The translations under genes and the position numbers were made by a program. Shown here in pieces: positions 1 to 5,270 of a stretch of 8,908 nucleotides of DNA (the first letter of the stretch is position 1; the number at the start of each line of letters is the position of its first letter). The DNA is from Flavobacteriales bacterium (GTDB lineage Bacteria; Bacteroidota; Bacteroidia; Flavobacteriales_D; Cryomorphaceae): assembly GCA_020200995.1 (NCBI GenBank), contig JAIVHQ010000280.1, positions 1 through 8,908 on the forward strand, given 5' to 3'. A model generated the notes under the pieces. That model did not search any database. It was not told the origin of the DNA and saw only the letters and a list, made by a program, of their open reading frames with translations.

Positions 1-119
1 TTGCCGCTGCCGCTCTGCCCGATGATTACATTCACCTTGCCACGCTCGTAGGTAAAGCTGATGTCCTTGAGGACCTGCTCATCTCCGAATGACTTACTGA
101 CGTTTTTTATTTCGATCAA
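1..119 (-). CDS. ABC transporter ATP-binding protein, Mla/Ttg2A-like (partial, N-terminus only)
   Basis: Only the first 39 residues lie in the window; the gene continues past the left edge. The translation begins M-IEIKNVSKSFGDEQVLKDI and reaches a P-loop, GQSGSGK, at about residues 33-39, which is the usual N-terminal layout of an ABC ATPase. It would hydrolyse ATP at the inner face of the cytoplasmic membrane to drive the MlaE-type permease encoded just upstream. I chose the TTG at 119-117 as start because it overlaps the permease TGA by two bases and places the IEIKNVSKSF strand at the expected distance from the P-loop; no ATG is available nearby. The MlaF-like assignment rests mainly on the neighbour, since the visible part is generic to ABC ATPases. 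A substrate-binding MCE-domain gene would be expected further downstream, outside the window. Confidence 0.85.
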   Translation of the reverse strand, partial: MIEIKNVSKSFGDEQVLKDISFTYERGKVNVIIGQSGSG

Positions 120-856
120 AACAAGAGCAATTGGGTGAGGATGTAATTCAAAATCAGGATGAGCACACTGCTGTAAACCACGGCAGAGGTACTGCTCTTG
201 CCCACTTCGATGGCACTTCCTTTGGCGTAAAAACCGTGGTATGAAGATACCGATGTGATGATAAATGCAAATATCACGGACTTAATGATGGCGTATGTCA
301 CGTGAAAGGGCTTAAAATCGAGCTGAAGGCCGTAGATAAAATCGGAGGAGGAAACCACACCGGTCGCGTCGCAAATAAACCAACCGCCCGTGATTCCAAG
401 CCCCATGCTGATCATGATCATAAACGGGAATATAAAAACTCCCGCAAGAATTTTTGGTAGCATCAGGAAGGCTGCCGAATTCACCCCCATAATTTCGAGA
501 GCGTCGATCTGCTCGGTGACACGCATCGTGCCGATCTCGGAGGCGATGTTGGAGCCGATTTTTCCCGCGAGGATGAGCGAGAGCATGGTAGGCGAAAATT
601 CCAGAATGATGGATTGCCGCGTGGTGAAGCCCACCGCGTAGCTGGGCACCAGCGGTGAGTCGATGGCCGAGGCGGTTTGCAGGGCAATTACAGCCCCGAT
701 AAATACCGACATTAGTGCAACCAAGCCCATGGAGCCTATGCCTATCTTATCGATCTCTTTGACGAACTGAGTCCAATAGATCGAGAACTTCTCAGGCTTA
801 GAAAATACCCTTAAAAGCAGCTGACAATACCTTCCGATGTGATAAATGAGATCCAA
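116..856 (-). CDS. mlaE: MlaE-family ABC transporter permease
   Basis: This 246-residue protein is the membrane permease of an Mla-type ABC system, which in Gram-negative bacteria moves phospholipids between the outer and inner membranes and helps keep the outer membrane asymmetric. The family signature is plain: LAGKIGSNIASEIGTMRVTE begins near residue 96 and continues into QIDALEIMGVN (to 126), matching the AGR/K-G...E-GTMRVTEQIDALE-MGV core of MlaE. Hydrophobic segments lie near residues 42-62, 85-100, 135-162, 187-205 and 225-246. The C-terminal GFYAKGSAIEVGKSSTSAVV block is also typical. Length is near the usual 250-260. The frame has no plausible ATG at its head: a TGA closes it at 898-896 and TTG at 856-854 is the best start, giving MDLIYHIGRY. 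It overlaps the ATPase gene by two bases. The exact lipid substrate and direction of transport cannot be read from the sequence. Confidence 0.9.
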   Translation of the reverse strand: MDLIYHIGRYCQLLLRVFSKPEKFSIYWTQFVKEIDKIGIGSMGLVALMSVFIGAVIALQTASAIDSPLVPSYAVGFTTRQSIILEFSPTMLSLILAGKIGSNIASEIGTMRVTEQIDALEIMGVNSAAFLMLPKILAGVFIFPFMIMISMGLGITGGWFICDATGVVSSSDFIYGLQLDFKPFHVTYAIIKSVIFAFIITSVSSYHGFYAKGSAIEVGKSSTSAVVYSSVLILILNYILTQLLLF

Positions 857-883
857 TATCGCGTTTTTAGCGGTGGTGCCAAG

Positions 884-903
884 GTACTTGTTTTTTCAAG
901 TAC
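884..903. repeat. Perfect 7-bp inverted repeat in the mla leader
   Basis: GTACTTG (884-890) and CAAGTAC (897-903) are perfect inverted copies around six T residues. The repeat lies between the candidate mla -7 box and the permease start, so it would be in the 5' leader of the mla mRNA or right at its transcription start. No U-run follows on either strand, so it is not a standard terminator. It could be an operator or a leader hairpin; the sequence does not decide which. Confidence 0.5.
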
Positions 904-909
904 AGCCTG

Positions 910-917
910 CAAATTTA
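910..917 (-). promoter_or_regulatory. Candidate -7 element (TAAATTTG) for the mla operon
   Basis: On the minus strand these bases read TAAATTTG, a full match to the Bacteroidota housekeeping -7 consensus TAnnTTTG. Transcription would start near 904 and leave a leader of about 48 bases before the TTG start of the permease gene. I see no convincing TTG/TTTG -33 element at the right spacing, so this rests on the -7 box and its position. Confidence 0.4.
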
Positions 918-942
918 ATTTTTCGCAATGATTCATCCTTAT

Positions 943-950
943 TAGTTTTG
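943..950 (+). promoter_or_regulatory. Candidate -7 element (TAGTTTTG) for the lipoprotein-sprT pair
   Basis: TAGTTTTG matches the TAnnTTTG consensus of Bacteroidota promoters. It ends six bases before the ATG at 957 and 18 bases before the ATG at 969. Its position makes it the natural promoter for the small lipoprotein gene and sprT, firing away from the mla promoter. The -33 region around 919-924 is T-rich without a clean TTTG. Confidence 0.45.
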
Positions 951-956
951 TAAAGT

Positions 957-1124
957 ATGAAAGACTCGATGATATTTCGGAGAATGGCCCTCTTTTTAAT
1001 AGCTTCGGCAATCCTTTCGGCCTGCAGCCCGAACCCGAAGAAAAAGTGCAATACCTGCCCGAAGTGGACCAGTGAGCTCCCTTCCGGAAATAATGAAACA
1101 GCCCGCACTCCTGTGCTCACCTGA
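957..1124 (+). CDS. Small Cys-rich lipoprotein, translationally coupled to sprT
   Basis: This 55-residue frame lies before the SprT-like gene. It begins MKDSMIFRRMALFLIASAIL and continues with the lipobox LSAC: a positive n-region (RR), a hydrophobic run and a lipidation Cys at residue 23, as expected for a type II signal peptide. The mature part is only about 33 residues and starts CSPNPKKKCNTCPKWTSE, with a CxxC pair followed by PKW; the rest is polar. The alternative ATG at 969 gives 51 residues with the same lipobox, and fits better with the promoter element at 943-950. The TGA (1122-1124) shares its last base with the ATG of the next gene, so the two are probably translated together. I do not know a function. 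Short lipoproteins with a Cys-Pro motif occur in Bacteroidota as far as I recall; the CxxC could bind metal or form a disulfide. Confidence 0.7.
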   Translation: MKDSMIFRRMALFLIASAILSACSPNPKKKCNTCPKWTSELPSGNNETARTPVLT

Positions 1125-1747
1125 TGAACAGGGATAAAAGCATCGCCGGCATTGCGGCATCGCTGCAGCCGTATTTACCGAAGGGCACTTCAGATTTGAT
1201 CGCCGCCTGGATTGTAGACGACGGAGTGAGATTTACCGTATCGCGCCCAAGGCTAACTAAACTCGGTGATTTTCGCGCGGGAACGCGCTCCATGCCCGCC
1301 GCCATTTCGGTAAACGGAGATCTGAACCCCTACGGCTTTCTCATCACCACAGTGCACGAGTTTGCGCACCTCGCCTGTCATGGGCAATACGGCCGCCGCG
1401 TGAAACCACACGGCCGCGAATGGAAACGCATTTACACGGAGATGCTCGCCCCCTTTATCGAGAAAAAGGTCTTCCCTCCGGAAATCGAAAAAGCCCTGCG
1501 TGCCCATGTGGCCTCGCCATCAGCATCGAGCTGCAGCTGTCCGGTACTGAACCGCGCCCTTGCGCTTTACGACGACAAAGACACCCTGTTTCTAGGCGAT
1601 TTATCGGTGGGTTCGACCTTCCTGTTTCGCGACGAAGCTTTTAAATCGCTCGAAAAGAAGCGCACCCGCTACCTCTGCGAGCGGCTGGGCGACGGCAGGC
1701 GTTACCTCATCTCCGGAAGGGCACAGGTAGATTCTGCAGACCGATAA
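1124..1747 (+). CDS. SprT-like zinc metallopeptidase domain protein
   Basis: The 207-residue product carries the SprT-like zinc-peptidase signature: TVHEFAHLACHG at residues 77-87 holds the HExxH site (His78, Glu79, His82), and a further candidate ligand lies in PHGREWKR at His96. The N-terminal half (about 1-112) is the SprT-like domain; the C-terminal part contains a CSC pair at 137-139 and a small beta-rich tail to residue 203, as often seen in Bacteroidota members. SprT-like domains include eukaryotic Spartan, which cleaves DNA-protein crosslinks; the role of the bacterial proteins is little known, so no substrate is claimed. No signal peptide is visible, which suggests a cytoplasmic protein. 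The ATG at 1124 overlaps the TGA of the small lipoprotein gene, which fixes the start. The next gene in the same direction is manC, after a gap with its own promoter element. Confidence 0.85.
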   Translation: MNRDKSIAGIAASLQPYLPKGTSDLIAAWIVDDGVRFTVSRPRLTKLGDFRAGTRSMPAAISVNGDLNPYGFLITTVHEFAHLACHGQYGRRVKPHGREWKRIYTEMLAPFIEKKVFPPEIEKALRAHVASPSASSCSCPVLNRALALYDDKDTLFLGDLSVGSTFLFRDEAFKSLEKKRTRYLCERLGDGRRYLISGRAQVDSADR

Positions 1748-2049
1748 AAGGCCGCATCGACCATTGGATCGATGAACGCTGTAAATCGCCCCCTTCCACC
1801 CCTCCCTTTTTCTTACCTTTGCACCGATTGAAATCTGATGCTGGGCAGCGTATGTTACTTAAATTAAGTTAAGTATAAGAAACCGTTACCATTAATCTCC
1901 GCGTATTCTTCAAACATCAAATCCTGGACTTTATCAGCAGAGGATTATTAGATGTTGGTGGTTCTCGGCCTTATCAGTTGCAATCAAGCCTTTGTAAAAG
2001 AAAAACACTGAAATGACATCAACGTCACGAAAACATACCTGATCAACCC
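1748..2049. other. Intergenic gap between sprT and manC
   Basis: This 302-base stretch has no convincing gene. It holds a weak hairpin just after sprT (CATCGA 1755-1760 and TCGATG 1769-1774, no T-run), a strong promoter-like -7 box at 1814-1821, a 13-base palindrome ACTTAAATTAAGT at 1857-1869 followed by a repeated TTAAGT, and a 19-codon mini-ORF at 1952-2011. It most likely contains the manC promoter and a leader of about 220 bases. Confidence 0.6.
1814..1821 (+). promoter_or_regulatory. Candidate manC promoter -7 element (TACCTTTG)
   Basis: TACCTTTG is followed by CA and preceded by a pyrimidine-rich run, a context very common at Bacteroidota promoters. It is the only full TAnnTTTG match I see between sprT and manC on the plus strand. 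If used, transcription starts near 1828 and manC has an unusually long leader. Confidence 0.5.
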
Positions 2050-3141
2050 ATGACAAATCCGAAAAACTACTGCATCATCATGGCCGGAGGCATCGGCAGC
2101 CGATTTTGGCCAATGAGCCGCACTTCTCTACCCAAGCAATTTCACGATGTGCTCGGCACGGGCATGTCGCTGATTCAGCAGACTTTTGAACGCTTCACCG
2201 CCATTTGTCCGCCCGAGAACATCTACATCGTAACCAACAGCCAGTATAAGGACCTTGTGCACGAACAATTGCCACAGATCAACGCCGAGCAGGTGCTCCT
2301 CGAGCCAAGCCGGCGCAATACGGCGCCCTGCATCGCATATGCCAACCACAAAATCAAGCTTCGCGATCCCGAAGCGGCGGTTATCGTGGCACCGTCAGAC
2401 CACTTGGTAATGAAGTCGAACGCCTTTATGAACACCATCGAAACAGCCTTGGATCAGGCGCGGACCAGCAAAAACCTCGTGACCCTCGGCATCAAGCCCT
2501 CCCGCCCCGACACGGGCTACGGATACATCCAGTTTACCGATGCGCCCGATGTGAAAGACCCGAATGTAAAGCGGGTGAAAACCTTCACGGAAAAGCCCGA
2601 CATCGAACTGGCCCGCGAGTTTCTGAAAAGTGGAGATTTTTACTGGAATTCCGGCATATTCGTCTGGACCCTCCCGGCCATTATGGAGGCTTTTCGCACC
2701 CACCTCAGCGAAGTGGATGAACTTTTTGAAGAAATCACGCCCTTCTATAACACTCCCGAAGAGGAAGAACGCATCGCCACGGTATATTCCGTTTGCGAAA
2801 GCATATCCATCGACTACGGCATCATGGAAAAGGCCAGCAACGTAAACGTGGTGCTCAGTGACTTCGGCTGGAGCGACCTCGGAACGTGGGGATCGCTTTT
2901 CACCCACATCAAAAAAGACAAGGAAAACAACGCCGTTAACGGCAAAAACGTGCTGCTCCGCGACAGCCGCGACAACATGGTCCACGTGCCTGAAAACAAG
3001 CTCGTGGTAATGCACGGCCTCGACGACTACATCGTGGTGGACACCGATGATGTACTGTTGATTTGTCCGAAAGACAACGAGCAAAAAATTAAGCAAATCG
3101 TCACCGACCTCAAAGCCGGGAAGAACGGAAAGTACGTTTAG
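2050..3141 (+). CDS. manC: Mannose-1-phosphate guanylyltransferase (GDP-mannose pyrophosphorylase)
   Basis: This 363-residue enzyme makes GDP-mannose from mannose 1-phosphate and GTP in the cytoplasm, supplying capsule, LPS and glycoprotein sugars. The sugar-nucleotidyltransferase signature MAGGIGSRFWPMSR (residues 11-24) is followed by PKQF at 28-31, as in the ManC/ManA family. Further conserved blocks are EPSRRNTAP (85-93), APSDH (114-118), DTGYGYIQ (154-161), FTEKP (179-183), WNSGIFVW (199-206), SIDYGIMEK (253-261) and FGWSDLGTW (272-280). It ends near residue 363, so it lacks the C-terminal mannose-6-phosphate isomerase domain of the bifunctional proteobacterial enzymes; the short form is usual in Bacteroidota. 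No Shine-Dalgarno motif precedes the ATG, which is normal in this phylum. No partner glycan genes are nearby on this strand, so it looks like a standalone housekeeping copy. Confidence 0.95.
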   Translation: MTNPKNYCIIMAGGIGSRFWPMSRTSLPKQFHDVLGTGMSLIQQTFERFTAICPPENIYIVTNSQYKDLVHEQLPQINAEQVLLEPSRRNTAPCIAYANHKIKLRDPEAAVIVAPSDHLVMKSNAFMNTIETALDQARTSKNLVTLGIKPSRPDTGYGYIQFTDAPDVKDPNVKRVKTFTEKPDIELAREFLKSGDFYWNSGIFVWTLPAIMEAFRTHLSEVDELFEEITPFYNTPEEEERIATVYSVCESISIDYGIMEKASNVNVVLSDFGWSDLGTWGSLFTHIKKDKENNAVNGKNVLLRDSRDNMVHVPENKLVVMHGLDDYIVVDTDDVLLICPKDNEQKIKQIVTDLKAGKNGKYV

Positions 3142-3262
3142 AAAGTCTGTGTGCCATATTTTTTACTGAAGCTCCGAATGATTTGCCCGCCTGCCGGACA
3201 GAGGCCAATCTTTCGAGAAGTCAAATCAAGCATTCTGTAGCAAATCCGGCTTTAGAAGATAG

Positions 3263-3291
3263 TTCCGCAGGGCGAATGCCACTGCGGAGCA
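3263..3291 (+). repeat. Palindromic intergenic repeat, copy 1
   Basis: A 29-base unit beginning TTCCGCAGGGCG and ending CTGCGGAGCA. It folds into a hairpin: CCGCAGGGC (3265-3273) pairs with GCC and CTGCGG (3278-3280 and 3282-3287), with one bulged A and a GAAT loop. It is identical over all 29 bases to copy 3, and the similarity continues for roughly nine more bases on each side. Confidence 0.85.
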
Positions 3292-3376
3292 CCTTTATCA
3301 TCAATTAATTGTAGAATGAAAGGAATAGTGTAAAGACATACCTATTCTCAAAAAATAAAGTCTCTCCGAAACGTAA

Positions 3377-3404
3377 TGCTCCGCTGGGCATGCGCCCTGC
3401 GGAA
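3377..3404 (-). repeat. Palindromic intergenic repeat, copy 2 (inverted, diverged)
   Basis: A 28-base copy in the opposite orientation to the other two. It differs at the stem and loop and lacks one base, yet still folds: CCGC (3381-3384) pairs with GCGG (3399-3402) and GGGC (3386-3389) with GCCC (3394-3397), with a single T-T mismatch and an ATGC loop. The bulge seen in the other copies has become a symmetrical mismatch. Confidence 0.75.
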
Positions 3405-3447
3405 AGTCGATACAAGAAATCTTATAAAACGAAATCTCGGAAAATAA

Positions 3448-3476
3448 TTCCGCAGGGCGAATGCCACTGCGGAGCA
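3448..3476 (+). repeat. Palindromic intergenic repeat, copy 3
   Basis: Identical to the 29 bases at 3263-3291 and in the same orientation, 185 bases downstream. Together with the inverted copy at 3377-3404 it could also form one long imperfect stem of about 28 base pairs with a 43-base loop. Confidence 0.85.
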
Positions 3477-3579
3477 TCGTTATTAGGTGCTACTTTCAAA
3501 AAAGAAGCGGGCATTTTAGAAACGAAATACACAAATACTTCGCTAGCCTTGCCGCCACATCACCATTCTAAAAAACCAT

Positions 3580-3602
3580 AAAAAAAGGGCCTCCCGGCCC
3601 TT
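3580..3602 (-). terminator. Rho-independent terminator of the prfB-arsC-fumC operon
   Basis: On the minus strand, AAGGGCC and GGCCCTT form a perfect 7-bp GC-rich stem around a GGGA loop (3585-3602), followed directly by a run of T residues (plus-strand A at 3580-3586, two of which are also in the stem). It lies 25 bases beyond the fumC stop. On the plus strand the run after the stem is CTAATCTT, so it would be a poor terminator for manC. Confidence 0.85.
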
Positions 3603-3627
3603 CTAATCTTCATTCTGTCATCAGATT

Positions 3628-5043
3628 TTAAAAACCCAAATTCCCCTCGGGGTTCAGGCCTGTCATTTCGATGGGATTCACTTTCTCGTCAAATTCCTCG
3701 CCGGTGAGGTAGCCAAGGTTCACGGCTTCTTCCCTCAGGGTGGTGCCGTTTTCATGGGCGGTTTTGGCGATTTTGGCGGCCTTGTCGTAACCGATATGGG
3801 GGTTGAGCGCCGTCACGAGCATGAGTGAGTTATGCAAATTCCGCTCGATAACGGGCATGTTGGGCTCTATGCCTTGTGCGCAGTGCTCATCAAAGCTCAG
3901 GCAGGCATCTGCAAGCAAGGTTGCTGACTGCAGGAGGCTCGCAGCCATCACGGGCTTGAAAACGTTGAGCTGGTAGTGGCCCTGCATTCCGCCGACACCA
4001 ACGGCTACATCGTTGCCCATCACCTGGGCACACACCATGGTAAGCGCCTCTGCCTGGGTCGGATTTACCTTGCCGGGCATGATGGAGCTCCCCGGCTCAT
4101 TAGCGGGAATGTTGATCTCTCCGATACCGCTGCGGGGACCGGATGCGAGCATGCGCACGTCGTTGGCGATCTTGTTCAGGCTCACCGCCAGTTGCTTCAG
4201 GGCGCCATGGGCTTCCACGAGGGCGTCGTGAGCCGCGAGGGCTTCAAACTTGTTCTCGGCCGTTTTGAACGGGTGACCCGTCAGCTCGGCAATTGTTTCG
4301 GCTACTTTTACGGAATAGCCTTTCGGGGTGTTGATGCCCGTGCCCACTGCCGTGCCGCCGAGGGCGAGCTCGCTCAGGTGATCGAGCGAATTGTGCAAAG
4401 CGCGCAATGCGTGGTTGAGCTGGGCCACATAGGCCGAAAATTCCTGCCCCAGGGTGAGCGGCGTTGCATCCATCAGGTGGGTGCGGCCTATTTTCACCAC
4501 GTCGAGGTAGGCATTGCTCTTGGCCTGAAAAGTGTCTTTAAGGCGCTGCACCGCGGGAATGGTGTGCTCCACAATCTTTTTGTAGATCGCGATGTGCATC
4601 CCTGTAGGGAAGGTGTCGTTGCTCGACTGACTCTTGTTCACATCGTCGTTGGGGTGGATGAAGCGATCGCCCTCGCCGAGCTTGCCGCCCTTGAGCACGT
4701 GGGCCCTGTTGGCCACCACTTCGTTCACATTCATGTTGCTCTGTGTGCCCGATCCGGTTTGCCAGATCACCAGCGGAAACTGGTCGTCGTGCTTGCCTTC
4801 CAAAATCTCGTCGCACACCTTACCGATGAGCTCTGACTTTTCGGCGGGCAATACGCCCAGCGCTGTGTTGGTCAGGGCAGCTGCCTTCTTGAGGTAGGCA
4901 AAGCCGTAAATGATTTCGAGGGGCATGCTCGCAGACGGACCTATTTTGAAGTTTCCGCGAGAGCGCTCCGTTTGGGCCCCCCAGTATTTATCGGCGGGGA
5001 CTTTCACCTCGCCCATGGTGTCTTTTTCTATTCGGTAATCCAT
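3628..5043 (-). CDS. fumC: Class II fumarate hydratase
   Basis: The 471-residue enzyme interconverts fumarate and malate in the TCA cycle in the cytoplasm, without an iron-sulfur cluster, and acts as a homotetramer in this family. It opens with RIEKDTMGEVKVPADKYWGA, typical of the fumarase/aspartase family. Active-site blocks are complete: TGSGTQSNMNVNEVVANRA (96-114), HPNDDVNKSQSSNDTFPTGM (130-149), GRTHLMDATPLTLGQE (186-201, His189 corresponding to the catalytic His188 of E. coli FumC), and the mobile loop GSSIMPGKVNPTQAEALTM (318-336). The HLMDATP and GKVNPTQAEALTM versions favour fumarase over aspartate ammonia-lyase. Length matches E. coli FumC (467). The ATG at 5043 shares a base with the TAA of the truncated ArsC gene (TAATG), so it is the last gene of a coupled operon with prfB. 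Confidence 0.93.
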   Translation of the reverse strand: MDYRIEKDTMGEVKVPADKYWGAQTERSRGNFKIGPSASMPLEIIYGFAYLKKAAALTNTALGVLPAEKSELIGKVCDEILEGKHDDQFPLVIWQTGSGTQSNMNVNEVVANRAHVLKGGKLGEGDRFIHPNDDVNKSQSSNDTFPTGMHIAIYKKIVEHTIPAVQRLKDTFQAKSNAYLDVVKIGRTHLMDATPLTLGQEFSAYVAQLNHALRALHNSLDHLSELALGGTAVGTGINTPKGYSVKVAETIAELTGHPFKTAENKFEALAAHDALVEAHGALKQLAVSLNKIANDVRMLASGPRSGIGEINIPANEPGSSIMPGKVNPTQAEALTMVCAQVMGNDVAVGVGGMQGHYQLNVFKPVMAASLLQSATLLADACLSFDEHCAQGIEPNMPVIERNLHNSLMLVTALNPHIGYDKAAKIAKTAHENGTTLREEAVNLGYLTGEEFDEKVNPIEMTGLNPEGNLGF

Positions 5044-5270
5044 TATTTGATCAGTTTTAAAATCTCTTTGTACACTTTCTCCTCGGTGCGCACGATGGCT
5101 TTCACAGGCACATCGAGTTTGGCGACAATCAGCCGCAGGTCTTCGCTGCTCAGCGGACTGTCGAGGTAGCGCACCACCTCGGGCTCTATGTTGTTTTCCT
5201 GTAAAAGGGCCAGCGCTTCTCGGCTTTTGCGGCAGCGCGGGTTGTGGTAAATGGTAAACTTGTCGGACAT
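5043..5270 (-). CDS. ArsC/Spx-family thioredoxin-fold protein, C-terminally truncated
   Basis: The product is 75 residues, from the ATG at 5270 that overlaps the prfB TAA by one base (TAATG). It begins MSDKFTIYHNPRCRKSREAL, the typical N-terminus of glutaredoxin-linked arsenate reductases: YHNPRCxKSR with Cys13 as the would-be catalytic residue. Family proteins run to about 110-120 residues. This one stops after IVRTEEKVYKEILKLIK, keeping the equivalent of E. coli ArsC Arg60 (Arg61 here) but losing the later half with the RP-IV block and the two other arsenate-contacting arginines (Arg94, Arg107). The stop overlaps the fumC ATG, so no spare DNA hides the missing part. A longer start to 5435 in this frame would lie wholly inside prfB and has no family similarity. 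It may be a decayed reductase or a shortened protein with another role; arsenate reduction is doubtful. Confidence 0.8.
   Translation of the reverse strand: MSDKFTIYHNPRCRKSREALALLQENNIEPEVVRYLDSPLSSEDLRLIVAKLDVPVKAIVRTEEKVYKEILKLIK

Larger units (their letters stand above)
3142..3627. other. Repeat-bearing gap between manC and fumC
   Basis: This 486-base gap lies between convergent genes (manC on plus, fumC on minus). It holds three copies of a palindromic repeat at 3263-3291, 3377-3404 and 3448-3476 and the fumC terminator at 3580-3602. I see no credible protein gene. The only long frame, 3390-3581 on the plus strand, starts inside a repeat and has no domain-like sequence. No clear terminator follows manC. 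Confidence 0.7.

Noticed and set aside
896..1120. A 74-codon minus-strand frame upstream of the mla permease
   Set aside because: It is antisense to the small lipoprotein gene and the divergent promoters, and its translation shows no domain or signal peptide.
2395..3096. A 233-codon open frame on the minus strand opposite manC
   Set aside because: Antisense shadow of manC, whose motifs are all intact in the plus frame.
3185..3205. GC-rich GCCCGCCTGCCGG stretch after manC as a terminator
   Set aside because: It does not form a clean stem and has no T-run after it.
3263..3476. Possible CRISPR array
   Set aside because: Only three copies, one inverted and diverged, with unequal spacing of 85 and 43 bases, and no cas genes nearby.
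3390..3581. A 63-codon plus-strand frame in the manC-fumC gap
   Set aside because: It starts in the loop of a palindromic repeat, runs through another repeat copy, and its basic, low-complexity translation resembles no family I know.
3976..4836. A 286-codon open frame on the plus strand opposite fumC
   Set aside because: It is antisense to a complete, well-conserved fumarase and shows no domain-like sequence; long shadow frames are expected in GC-rich genes.
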